Source of the DNA: Thermoguttaceae bacterium
Lineage (GTDB): Bacteria > Planctomycetota > Planctomycetia > Pirellulales > Thermoguttaceae
DNA length: 46,468 bases
Assembly: GCA_028694795.1 (NCBI GenBank)
Contig: JAQVKF010000004.1
Coordinates: forward strand, 1-46,468
Reading direction: 5' to 3'
Below are positions 1 through 8,386 of the stretch, piece by piece (the stretch's first letter is position 1; every line of letters begins with the position of its first letter). Under the pieces are notes generated by a model that worked only from the letters and a program-made list of their open reading frames with translations, was not told the origin of the DNA and searched no databases. The translations under genes and the position numbers were made by a program.

Positions 1-722
1 GGTGAACAAAAGCAAGATACATGATATCCAATTTACCATCACAAGTAAAAACATGACGAGGTGTCAGAACCGTCTACGAAAACTTTTTGCCTCGTTGCGG
101 CGTTTATAAAGGATTTTATCATACTCCAACGGCTTTTTGCGATTCGATTTCGGTGGAACACCGGTCGCATTTCGAGCGATTTGACCAGCGAACGCGTCGC
201 GTTGCCCTCGTATGCCCTGTCCATAAGCAAACTTGATCCATTGAACTGACCGTCCAGTTTGCGAAGCAAAATTCGCCCTTGCGGACCGTCGTTCAGATGG
301 CCTTTCGACAACATCAACGCGACCGGAAGCGTGTCAGTTGCGACGATCACATGGAGTTTGATGTTTTCACCCCACGTGTTTTATCGATCAAGTGTCTTCC
401 GTTTTTTTGAGCCGCCGACCACCATGGTGGACTTTCATACATCTGCTGTCGAGTGACAACGCGGAGGTGTTCACATGGAGTTTCAGCCATTTTGGAGAGC
501 CTCAAAAAGATGGAATAAGACACCATTTTCAGTCCATCGACACATACGTATATACACTGTGTTCCAGTTGCCGAATTCCTTCGGCAAGGCACGCCATTTG
601 CAACCGTTTTCCACCACGTAGAGTAGGATGTTGATCATCGCAAAGTGATCAATCTATACACTTCCACGAGACTTAGGGAAAACGTGTTTGATTTTTTCAA
701 ATGGTTGTTTTGTCATCTTCAT
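1..722 (-). pseudogene. Decayed IS5-family transposase (cut off by window start)
   Basis: Read on the minus strand from the ATG near 722, the pieces in different frames rebuild an IS5-family DDE transposase. The N-terminus has KHVFPKSRG, then an in-frame stop near 655, then NGCKWRALPKEFGNWNTVY and FEALQNG. The next piece carries the first catalytic Asp (LDSRCMKVHHGG). After further frame changes it runs through ENIKLHVIVATDTLPVALML, GHLNDGPQ and the second Asp in LLMDRAYEG. The C-terminal part, YDKILYKRRNEA and later GKLDIMYLAFVH, is also split. The catalytic Glu of the Y-R-E signature appears lost, since NEA is followed by Lys. At least one stop and three frame changes make it a pseudogene. 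Some IS5 subgroups use a programmed frameshift, but that cannot explain this many. The 3' end lies outside the window. Confidence 0.9.
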
Positions 723-764
723 ACCGATATCATCGGCTAGTTGGCTGTTTTTCTATAATTATTA

Positions 765-780
765 TGTGAACACGCCCTAG
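765..780 (-). repeat. Terminal inverted repeat of the decayed IS
   Basis: Read on the minus strand this is CTAGGGCGTGTTCACA, about 43 bp upstream of the transposase start. That is where the outer terminus of an IS5-family element is expected. CTAG would fit the 4-bp CWAG target duplication described for the IS5 subgroup, with GGGCGTGTTCACA as the true repeat. The same terminus bounds the non-coding repeats at 3638, 6792, 26059 and 41073. Confidence 0.75.
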
Positions 781-996
781 ATGAAAAGTTTTGGAAGGGG
801 CGTTTGAGGGGAAACTTTTTGCAAAAAGTTTCCTCTCATGGGTTCTTCGCCTCAAAAAAGTTTTACGAAAAAGCATTTTCGCGGAAAAAACGCAAATTTT
901 TTGGATTTTTTACCTAGAGCGGTCGCCGATCTAAAATCAGACGTTCCCTGATTAAAGCAACGACATTGCTACGACGTTTGTGTGAACACACCCTAG
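777..996 (+). repeat. MITE-like CTAG-bounded repeat (copy 1, core plus arm)
   Basis: A 220-bp non-coding element bounded by CTAG at both ends. It abuts the IS terminus on the left and ends in GTGTGAACACACCCTAG on the right. Its core at 784-892 is a long imperfect hairpin centred on a perfect 24-bp palindrome at 810-833 (half-site GGAAACTTTTT). The right arm is a diverged reverse copy of the arm seen at 41073-41140. No coding capacity was seen. It lies between the IS remnant and the next repeat arm. Confidence 0.8.
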
Positions 997-1156
997 ACGC
1001 ACAAACTGCAACGCGGGTCAACATGGTACGACGTGTACGTGAACATGCCCTAGACGCACAAACTTCAATATCAACCAACACAGACCACCCCGATTGCGGT
1101 CATTTCATGCTTGGCTATCGGTTTTTACCATGTGATTATATGTGAGCACGCCCTAG
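993..1156 (+). repeat. 164-bp repeat arm, inverted copy at 3638-3801
   Basis: The stretch runs from CTAG to CTAG and matches the reverse complement of 3638-3801 at 163 of 164 positions; the one difference is CCCCGATT against CCTCGATT. It consists of two sub-modules, each starting with ACGCACAAACT and each ending in GTGARCAYGCCCTAG. The two copies flank the foldase/fabI gene pair in opposite orientation. Near identity implies recent duplication or ongoing conversion. Confidence 0.9.
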
Positions 1157-1283
1157 ACGAGACGCTCCGGTACCATGGAGTTTGCCAGCGGATTTTGATC
1201 TTGGAAAAAGGTGAAAAATATGGTAATTCGTATCAGCGTCTTGTGTTTATGAAAGATTTTGGACTTTGCGTACTTTCAATGGG

Positions 1284-2501
1284 ATGACCGTGTCGATGGA
1301 TAGCCGAATTTTTTCTTATCGTGTATTTGGATTGGTTGGGCTAGTCCTCCTATCCAGTCGTGTGTCTGTGTTGGCTCAACTTCCGTCCACTCGCGGATTG
1401 CCCGTCACTGCGTCCCAAACGTTGGCCAATACGCTGCCGGATACGCCGCGTGCGGAGACTCCCGTTGAGCCAGTGGTTGATTCCACCGTTTTGGCTGTGG
1501 TGGGAAATGAGCCAATTTTGATGAGTGATGTGCAAACGTGGGTCCGAGGGATTATCGCCGAAAATTTGCTTACTTTCGTGACGGAATCCATTCCGGAGCG
1601 AGAAAAACAGCTTGGAAAGAAAATCTCGCCGCAGGAATTACAGGAAACGGAAGAGGAATTCGTGCGTGAACAGTTGCGGCAAAGTCGTACGCCACAGGCA
1701 ATGCGAACTTTTCTCGATCAATTTATCGAGACGAAACTGTTGCTGATCAATCTCAAACGGACTATTCCTTCGGACGGTTTGGAAAAATTCTTGGCCAGCA
1801 ATGAAAAAATGTTCGACGAAGAGATTATGCCCGTCGTACTCGCTCGGAAAAAAATCAAATCGACCGATGAAATGGACATTTGGTACCATCGTGCGGGAAC
1901 CGACCTTGCCTCGGTACGCAAAATTCAGGTTGAGCTGAATATCACACAGGGGTGGATCTCCGAGCTGCTGAAAAAAGAGATCAATACCGACACCAGTTAT
2001 AACGAAATGCTCCGCTACTATCAGGAACATCCTGGAGAATTTACCACGGTGGCGAGTGCGAAATGGGAGCAACTTTCGGTCAACACACGCGGCGCGGCAT
2101 TTCGGAATGAAGATATTGCGAAGTTGGCTAAAATGGGTAACGCGGTTATGGAAGGTGAATCGTTTGCCGAGGTGGCGAAACGTGATTCACAGGGACCGAC
2201 GGCGGCACTTGGGGGGGGGCGTGATTGGACACGGCCTGGCGTGTTGACTTCCGCTGTGTTGGATCGAGCGATTTTTTCATTACCGGTGGGGGCGATGAGT
2301 CCGATTTTGGAAGATTCGCAAGGTTTCCATATTGTCCGAGTGACCGAACGGAAGGAGGCGGCCAAGCAACCATTCGAAGAGGTGCAGACGCAGATTCGGA
2401 ACAAAATTTTAGAACTGCGTTCCAAAGGGGTACGTGACGCAATTCTTGAACGGTTGCGCAAAGACATTCCAATCCAAGATTTTGGCGATCGATATTTTTA
2501 A
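1284..2501 (+). CDS. SurA/PpiC-type peptidyl-prolyl isomerase (exported foldase)
   Basis: The product resembles periplasmic SurA/PrsA-type chaperones with a parvulin domain, which help exported and outer-membrane proteins fold. The first 30 or so residues form a signal peptide ending near SVLAQ. A SurA-N-like segment follows (VLAVVGNEPILMSDV, then a charged helical region). The C-terminal parvulin domain shows ESFAEVAKRDSQGPTAALGG, DRAIFSLPVGAMSPILED and GFHIVRVTER, the hallmark order of the PpiC fold. The frame is open from a TTG at 1266. ATG 1284 or ATG 1296 is more likely, but neither has a clear ribosome-binding site. The gene is alone on its strand and convergent with fabI; the inverted repeat arms enclose both. 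The class is secure, the exact orthology to surA is not. Confidence 0.85.
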   Translation: MTVSMDSRIFSYRVFGLVGLVLLSSRVSVLAQLPSTRGLPVTASQTLANTLPDTPRAETPVEPVVDSTVLAVVGNEPILMSDVQTWVRGIIAENLLTFVTESIPEREKQLGKKISPQELQETEEEFVREQLRQSRTPQAMRTFLDQFIETKLLLINLKRTIPSDGLEKFLASNEKMFDEEIMPVVLARKKIKSTDEMDIWYHRAGTDLASVRKIQVELNITQGWISELLKKEINTDTSYNEMLRYYQEHPGEFTTVASAKWEQLSVNTRGAAFRNEDIAKLAKMGNAVMEGESFAEVAKRDSQGPTAALGGGRDWTRPGVLTSAVLDRAIFSLPVGAMSPILEDSQGFHIVRVTERKEAAKQPFEEVQTQIRNKILELRSKGVRDAILERLRKDIPIQDFGDRYF

Positions 2502-2651
2502 TAGACGATGACGATTCCAACTTGGTGAGCAGACATGCAAAATCGTTTGGATAGTTGCCTATGGCCTGCAATCCTCACTCATCCATGAGCCAATTTCACA
2601 CATCAGGGCCTCGGACGGCTGTGCGAGCATGATTTATCTTGATCGCATGGA

Positions 2652-3461
2652 TTACAGGTTCATCTTTCGGACAATTTCCCGATCGAAATAGTTCGTTTCC
2701 ATTCCGGCATCGACGATCAATTTCTGAGCGTTGATCGCACTGGATGCCGGGCTAAGGAGAAACGCGGCGACATTCGCGACCTCGGCGGTCGTAACCGCTT
2801 GTCCGCGCAGCGTTGCTTTTTCTGCGTATAGGTAGGCGTCTATGTAGCCTGGAATCCCCGCGGAAGCCGACGTTTTGAGCGGCGAGGCGCCGACCGCGTT
2901 GAATCGTACTTTCGAGAATCCACTAAACGACTTTGCTAGGAACACCAGAGTCGAATCGAGGGCCGCTTTCACCGGTCCCATATAACCATAGCTCTCGCTC
3001 GCCATCCGTGTGGTCGAGATGGAAATAGTCACAAACGCCGCGTCCGAATTCAACAACGGCCGCATCTGATTCGCGATTTCGACGAAAGAAAAACAGGAGA
3101 TATCGACCGCCTGCAAAAACGCTCGCTTGGGTGTTTCATGAAACGGTTTCATCCCCTCGCTATAATCGGCAAACGCGATCGAATGGACGACACCATCGAA
3201 TTTTATTGATTGCCCGAACCGTGCGACGAGCTGGGCAGGTAGAGCCGCGATTTCGGATTCCTGTTCCACATCGCAGGTCAACACCTCCAAACCGTTGAGA
3301 ATTTTGGCGGTACTTTCACGCGTCGCCTGATCGCGAACGACACAAACGCACTCCGCGCCCGCCTCACGGCAGACCTGTACGATATGGTATGCGACGCTTT
3401 TGCGATTTGCCACACCAAAAATCAATATTCTTTTACCTGCTAATCCGAGAAAATCGCGCAT
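2652..3461 (-). CDS. fabI: Enoyl-[acyl-carrier-protein] reductase (NADH), FabI type
   Basis: FabI catalyses the last reduction of each fatty-acid elongation cycle, trans-2-enoyl-ACP to acyl-ACP, in the cytoplasm. Near the N-terminus [16 protein letters not shown] is the FabI form of the nucleotide-binding motif. [13 protein letters not shown] matches the next conserved block. Y158 and K165 (YGYMGPVK) form the Tyr-x6-Lys pair typical of Fab[15 protein letters not shown] and the C-terminal [16 protein letters not shown] complete the family pattern. The residues ahead of the Tyr ([16 protein letters not shown]) differ from the Escherichia coli loop, so this may be a divergent FabI subclass. The start is the second of two adjacent ATGs, five bases after GAGG. 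The gene is monocistronic and convergent with the foldase gene. Confidence 0.9.
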   Translation of the reverse strand: MRDFLGLAGKRILIFGVANRKSVAYHIVQVCREAGAECVCVVRDQATRESTAKILNGLEVLTCDVEQESEIAALPAQLVARFGQSIKFDGVVHSIAFADYSEGMKPFHETPKRAFLQAVDISCFSFVEIANQMRPLLNSDAAFVTISISTTRMASESYGYMGPVKAALDSTLVFLAKSFSGFSKVRFNAVGASPLKTSASAGIPGYIDAYLYAEKATLRGQAVTTAEVANVAAFLLSPASSAINAQKLIVDAGMETNYFDREIVRKMNL

Positions 3462-3637
3462 CATCACCTCTTTTGCATTTGGGTCGTGAGCACGTGTTGG
3501 TATCCGTGTCACGAAAGTTCGGTCCCTGCCGGAACCGGCATATCACCGAGTCGGAAAAACTCTATCCATAACGTCGTTCCCATACGGGATCTCATTGTAT
3601 CACATTCGAGAAACGCGAGCGACACCCACCTTGTTTT

Positions 3638-4012
3638 CTAGGGCGTGCTCACATATAATCACATGGTAAAAACCGATAGCCAAGCATGAAATGACCGCAA
3701 TCGAGGTGGTCTGTGTTGGTTGATATTGAAGTTTGTGCGTCTAGGGCATGTTCACGTACACGTCGTACCATGTTGACCCGCGTTGCAGTTTGTGCGTCTA
3801 GTAAAAAGTTTTGGAAGGGGTGTTTGAGGGGAAACTTTTTGCAAAAAGTTTCCTCTCATGGGTTCTTCGCCTCAAAAAAGTTTGACGAAAAAACATTTTC
3901 GTAGAAAATTCGCAAACCTTTTTACCTGACACTGATAATGCCAACTCGGTAAAGTATTGCCGACGATGCCATCGCTCCGATTAAGGTAGCAACTTGTGTG
4001 AACATGCCCTAG
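3638..4012 (-). repeat. MITE-like CTAG-bounded repeat (copy 2, full length)
   Basis: A 375-bp element with CTAG at both ends and terminal inverted repeats CTAGGGCGTGCTCACA and TGTGAACATGCCCTAG. Read on the minus strand the order is proximal arm, hairpin core (palindrome at 3830-3853), then two distal arms. The distal part (3638-3801) is the inverted partner of 993-1156. Its terminal CTAG at 4009-4012 contains the stop codon of the gspK-like gene. A chance open frame on the plus strand (3713-3904) is made of repeat sequence. Confidence 0.9.
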
Positions 4013-6411
4013 AAAAGCGTGGTCGCGCTGTCGCTGGTTGTCGGTTCAAAAGGATTGTCGTACGTCTCTTCTTGCGTGTATGTTTGTCCGTCAACGATTG
4101 GTTCGCCACCGAGTTCTTCCTTGAGAAAAACCATCCCGAACATGGTAAGATCCTTCCAGTAGACTTGCCGGGCCGGACTGCTTGTGGCGTCGAGTACGAA
4201 TTCGGCTCGCATACTGGGGGTGTCGTCGTCCCAAAATGCCACAATCTGCCCACGAAAGACATCTCCGCCAGCGGTAATATAAGGCAACAAGCGTCGCAGC
4301 GTCACCAGATCCATCCCCTGAGCAAGCGGCACCAAACTTTGGTCTTCCGTCGTACCACTTGCGTTCCCCGTAAGATTGGAGCTGCTCGAAGACAGACCAC
4401 TTCCCCGCAAATTTGCGTTACTCGAGTTACTCGAAGTCGTCCCCGAGGACAGTTCATCGGAGTTACTCGACAAAGTATTCCCCGTCGCGGCTTGAATTTG
4501 GCTCACGACCGACTCGGTCATTCCGGGAATCGCCATAAGCACTTCCTGCGGCGCGTCAAATATATTGATTTTTCCATACAAAACCTCCGATTCATCCACC
4601 GTCGTCTGGTCGAGCAAGATGGCAACGTCAGCGTCTGACGGTGTGGAGAGCGGACAGGAGATGATCAGTGGCAGAGTGGTCGTCGAGGTGGTACCATCCG
4701 TACCAGTAGTCGTTTGTTGGACGGTTCCAATCTGGCAACGTGTTCCGATGATATCCAGCACGGTCGTAAAAGTCACGCTGGGCGTCGCGTTTGTATTGGG
4801 AGTTGGACGTGTGGCTGGCATATCACCAGACGTTTTGCTTCCCTGATACGGACCGTTGATCCGATAAAATAGGACATATTCCACCGTTTCGGATGACACA
4901 ATCGACGAAAGCTGAGTTTGTAGGGTGGACAGATCTGGGTTGTTGAGCCAAATACGTTTGTTACCTGTCCGCGACGTATTTTTCTCCGCGCTGCAAACGG
5001 TTAAAAATCGACTCCAAGGCACCGTCAATTCCGTACCACTGGAGGCCGAATTAGAAGTTGAATTACTCGATCCACTCGAACTGGTAGAACGACTGGAACT
5101 CAATCCAGAACCAGAAATTCCGCTACCAGAGGTAGAACTGGTGCTGTCACCGCTCCAAGACGCATTCAAATCAGTTGAGTTGCCCGTACTCTCGGAACCC
5201 GTGGTACCGGACGAGCTATTCGAGCTGCTCGAAGTTCCGCCTGTGCTTGAGTTGGTCGAGTTTTCGGTATCATCCTGAAGTTCTGCGAGTGTGGCAACAC
5301 GCTCCGTTTCGTCATCCCGAGCGATAAAATCGAAATTGGCATCCGCACCATAAAGCAGTGCGCGAGTCACGCCCTGCACGAGAAGCAATTCTTCGAGATT
5401 TTGCGGCAGTCCATTTCTGGGCGAGTACGGCACCTTTTGTCCCGCGTAATACTCCGATTCCGCACCGAACGAGCGTGGTTCATCGTCCTCATCCATCCAA
5501 TCGAGAATCGAATCAGCCGCCGTTTCAGTCATGCCCGGAATCCGCATCAACGCTGCGCGTCCTGCTCCGCTCGACGCCTTTTCCCATTCGAGGACCGCAC
5601 TCAAATGGAGCTTCCCCGATTCGTTTTCCAACCCGAATCGCACGCCCGCATCTTCCGCATCCATCGGATTCTTCGGAGAAAGTACGGAAACTCGTGCCCG
5701 ATGGGGTGCTTTAGTACTGCCACTACTGGTTGTGCTGCCGTCGAGTGAGCTAGTCGAACTTTCAGAAGCCGACTCGCCCTGAAGTGGTCCGCTAATCGGT
5801 TCCGCCGAGGTCGCGTCATACGTCGACTCGCCCTTACCATCGCCTCCTGAACCATTCGAACTGCTGGTTAGACCGCTACCGGCCAACCCACTGGACGCGC
5901 TGCCCGCCGTAGCGGCAGCAGCGGTCCCGCCGCTCACACCGCTGCCGGTTTGGGCACTGGTTTTGGAATTGGTACTCGTACCGGTGGAGCCAGCGAGCGA
6001 ACTGCTGGAGGTAGAATTACCGGTATAGGCACTGCTTGAGCCGAGCTCGGTCCCCAGTTCCGTGCTGCTTTTGGTGCCTTCTAATCCAAAAAGTTCGTTT
6101 TCGACCGCGAGATCCTCTGCGACCAGTACGCCTTTGAAGAGAGCTGGATTGTCGGTCAATCCGCCCACGGCATCTCGATCGCTCCGATTTTTTTCGAGTA
6201 AAATCCGTAAATATTCGATCCCGGAGTCCAATACGAATTGCGTTTCGATTTGTGCCCCCTGATAGCGAACGGCCTTGTTTTCCGTCTGCATCGTGGTGAA
6301 AAAGGTGAGAGCGGCCAGCGATAACACAAGCATTAAGACAAATACGATGATGATCACCATACCACGTCGCTTCGAATGTCGAAATATCGGAGATAAATTG
6401 GAGTGTGTCAT
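4009..6411 (-). CDS. GspK-like type II secretion minor pseudopilin with low-complexity inserts
   Basis: GspK caps the type II secretion pseudopilus tip. The N-terminus SKRRGMVIIIVFVLMLVLSL is a basic leader, a Gly cleavage site and a hydrophobic helix. It lacks the Glu at +5, as GspK proteins do. Typical GspK blocks follow: SGKLHLSAVLEW, ILDWMDEDDEPRSFGAESEYY, NLEELLLVQGVTRALLYG, and later IFDAPQEVLMAIPGMTESVVSQIQ. Between them lie long Ser/Thr/Gly/Asn-rich tracts at about residues 128-235, 383-465 and 655-690. These take the protein to 800 residues against roughly 300-350 in proteobacterial GspK. No other gsp gene is in the window. The TAG stop sits inside the CTAG terminus of the adjoining repeat. 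Family assignment is good, role inferred. Confidence 0.8.
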   Translation of the reverse strand: MTHSNLSPIFRHSKRRGMVIIIVFVLMLVLSLAALTFFTTMQTENKAVRYQGAQIETQFVLDSGIEYLRILLEKNRSDRDAVGGLTDNPALFKGVLVAEDLAVENELFGLEGTKSSTELGTELGSSSAYTGNSTSSSSLAGSTGTSTNSKTSAQTGSGVSGGTAAAATAGSASSGLAGSGLTSSSNGSGGDGKGESTYDATSAEPISGPLQGESASESSTSSLDGSTTSSGSTKAPHRARVSVLSPKNPMDAEDAGVRFGLENESGKLHLSAVLEWEKASSGAGRAALMRIPGMTETAADSILDWMDEDDEPRSFGAESEYYAGQKVPYSPRNGLPQNLEELLLVQGVTRALLYGADANFDFIARDDETERVATLAELQDDTENSTNSSTGGTSSSSNSSSGTTGSESTGNSTDLNASWSGDSTSSTSGSGISGSGLSSSRSTSSSGSSNSTSNSASSGTELTVPWSRFLTVCSAEKNTSRTGNKRIWLNNPDLSTLQTQLSSIVSSETVEYVLFYRINGPYQGSKTSGDMPATRPTPNTNATPSVTFTTVLDIIGTRCQIGTVQQTTTGTDGTTSTTTLPLIISCPLSTPSDADVAILLDQTTVDESEVLYGKINIFDAPQEVLMAIPGMTESVVSQIQAATGNTLSSNSDELSSGTTSSNSSNANLRGSGLSSSSSNLTGNASGTTEDQSLVPLAQGMDLVTLRRLLPYITAGGDVFRGQIVAFWDDDTPSMRAEFVLDATSSPARQVYWKDLTMFGMVFLKEELGGEPIVDGQTYTQEETYDNPFEPTTSDSATTLF

Positions 6412-6791
6412 CCTATGCGGCTCTTTATTAATGGCGTTTCAGGTACAGATAGATTTTCCACAGACATATACCAGTTCGATGGTGTCCTGTATCCACACGG
6501 AACATCGCGAAATTCGAACCTATCCCAAAGGCTCACGATCGAAAGGCAACTTTGGGAAAAATAATTTTTTCGCAAAAAACGGCGGGGAGGACCCTCTTTC
6601 CTGTGAGGATTCCGCCCGTTGGAAGCGGAATTGATTTTCCAGATGAAAATATCCATTGATTCATCCAGGAACAACGATCGGTCTCTGGCATGGACACGTC
6701 CCTCGGTTCCATTTTAGCGGTCCATACGAAAGTGGTCAACACAGCAACGTAAGGACGATGGCAAACGCCGGCTGCGTGTTCGCACTTTTTA
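6412..6791. other. Intergenic stretch upstream of the gspK-like gene
   Basis: About 380 bases with no convincing gene; the open frames here are short, overlapping and without family signals. It should hold the promoter of the gspK-like gene, but no clear -35/-10 pair stood out. The segment ends at the CTAG of the next repeat. Confidence 0.5.
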
Positions 6792-7074
6792 CTAGGGCAT
6801 ATTCACACAAATTGCCCCCAATCGGAGCGACGGCTGTACCAGCATCAGGGAAAAAGGGGGCACATTTTCTACGAAAATGCTTTTTCGCCAAACTTTTTTG
6901 GAGCAAGAAACCAGTGAGAGGAAACTTTTTGCAAAAAGTTTCTCATCAACCTCCCTTTCCAAAACTTTTTACTAGACGCACAAACTTCAACGTCAGCCAA
7001 CATAGACCGTCCCGATTGCCGTCATTCTTGGCTATCGGTTTTTTACTACGTGATTATATGCGAACACGACCTAG
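6792..7074 (+). repeat. MITE-like CTAG-bounded repeat (copy 3)
   Basis: A 283-bp element starting CTAGGGCATATTCACA and ending TGCGAACACGACCTAG, so both ends carry the family's inverted repeat and a CTAG. The order is proximal arm, hairpin core (palindrome at 6921-6942, half-site GAAACTTTTTG), then one distal arm starting at an internal TACTAGACGCACAAACT. It has one distal arm where copy 2 has two. Confidence 0.9.
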
Positions 7075-8106
7075 ACGGTGGTTTACAAACTTAGTCAAAT
7101 CTTGCCGCCGGTGCGGTCACTTCGTTCCCGGCCCTCACTGGCCGAATTGAAACACTTCATATTCCCCTCCAGCCCGACTTTCCGCGTAGTGAGCTAGGAG
7201 AGAGGTAAAAAGTACCAACGTCGGTTAAAACGGCAGCCACTCCTTCGAAAGCATGTGTACATTAGAAGAATATTCAGCCAGTATGTGGCGAAAACAAATG
7301 AACCGAAAGAGTAATTCCTAAATATATTTCATATGGTGGAAAAAATGTTGATATATTGTAGGAATAATGTTTATAACAAAACAACGTTGATCGCAAGTCA
7401 AAAACGATGTTCACAACCTACCAACATATCTACATTAAATCTACAATCGGATGACAATCTATCAACAAGTTTTCCACATTAAAAAACATGTGAAAATATT
7501 TTGTATCATCCTATCAATTAAAGAGTTATGAAAATCGAATTTAATGTTATGAACAATTTTAGATCAAACATTGTAACTAATACTTCTTATAAATATTAGA
7601 CCTTTATTACTCTTTGTCTAGGCACGTAAATGATGCCATCTGAATTGGAATTGTTTCGTGCATATTTCTGCATATTTTAATTACGCATCCATTCACATGC
7701 TGGATCATCGATCCTATTGGAATACAAACCAGTCTTTCTATAAACCACCCAAAAGAGTTGCTATTTATATAACAACAATGGCAATATAAGTTGTATCAAT
7801 ATAACAACAAATAACAATGCACCAAACCGTTTGAGTATTACTGTTTGTTATAATGAGGAAAGTGTCGTCTTTTCCTTCTTCGTTTCAAGAAAAGTTCAGT
7901 ATGAAATGTTTTTTCAAAGAGTTCATTTCGGGTGTATCGGAATGAAATCCGCATGGTTTCCTGTCAAGCAGCAAGTTTTCAAATTTCGTGGCAAAATGAT
8001 GCGTAATATTTTCACATCCATCCCAATTTTTGACGAGATCGGTTATAATCTTGTGTGGGATTGTTTCGTTCGGACGAAAGTGCCTGAAAAAGGGACGTAT
8101 GGGTGA
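7075..8106. other. Gene-poor, partly AT-rich region
   Basis: 7087-7215 is a diverged repeat fragment (GCGGTCACTTCGTTCCCGG) related to 34000-34045. From about 7290 to 7830 the DNA is far more AT-rich than the rest of the window and has no convincing gene. It carries one DnaA-box-like TTTTCCACA at 7470-7478, followed by TGTGAAAA, and the string ATATAACAACAA twice (near 7767 and 7799). A 91-codon open frame at 7831-8106 has no recognisable domain and odd composition, so it is not called as a gene. Confidence 0.5.
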
Positions 8107-8273
8107 CTGCGTGTTGACTGTCAAACGCCCCCTTGGCCGATTGGTGCAAGCATAGCGTATGGAGGGTTTACGCTTGGTTGCGTACCACACTTTTTCGGGG
8201 GGATGAGCGAATGATTCTTGGGATGAGTGATACATGAGGATATCCCGAAGATTGGATGGCGTTGGAGTTACCC

Positions 8274-8292
8274 GCGAGTCAGGCGGACTCGC
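8274..8292 (+). other. Perfect stem-loop in the leader region of the flavoprotein gene
   Basis: GCGAGTC, five bases, then GACTCGC gives a perfect 7-bp stem. It lies in a GC-rich, apparently non-coding stretch about 95 bases before the flavoprotein start. It may be part of a structured leader; no known riboswitch pattern was recognised. Confidence 0.4.
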
Positions 8293-8343
8293 TGTGGGGC
8301 GACGGGGGCGTAAGCCTGATGGGACTGTAGATTTTTAATGAAA

Positions 8344-8365
8344 ATTCACACCGTATAGTGTGAAT
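8344..8365 (+). promoter_or_regulatory. Inverted repeat, possible operator
   Basis: ATTCACAC and GTGTGAAT, separated by six bases, form a perfect 8-bp inverted repeat 21 bases upstream of the ATG at 8387. The layout suits a dimeric regulator or an mRNA hairpin close to the start. It is not the CRP order (TGTGA-N6-TCACA) but its inverse, so the binding protein cannot be named. Confidence 0.45.
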
Positions 8366-8386
8366 GTGGTGATGTAAGGCATTCAA

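Noticed and set aside
3713-3904. 63-codon plus-strand frame with similar pieces at 22164-22466 and 41299-41561
   Set aside because: These are translations of the CTAG-family repeats and not real genes. Their similarity reflects the repeat.
7854-7870. GAGGAAAGTGTCG, resembling the 5' conserved box of RNase P RNA
   Set aside because: No other conserved RNase P segment (such as ACAGAA at a proper distance) follows.
7831-8106. 91-codon open frame on the plus strand
   Set aside because: No recognisable domain, no ribosome site, unusual composition in an AT-rich region.
8274-8386. Known riboswitch in the leader of the NfnA-like gene
   Set aside because: No match to riboswitch consensus patterns I know (SAM, glycine, c-di-GMP, guanidine). 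Only two simple hairpins are visible.
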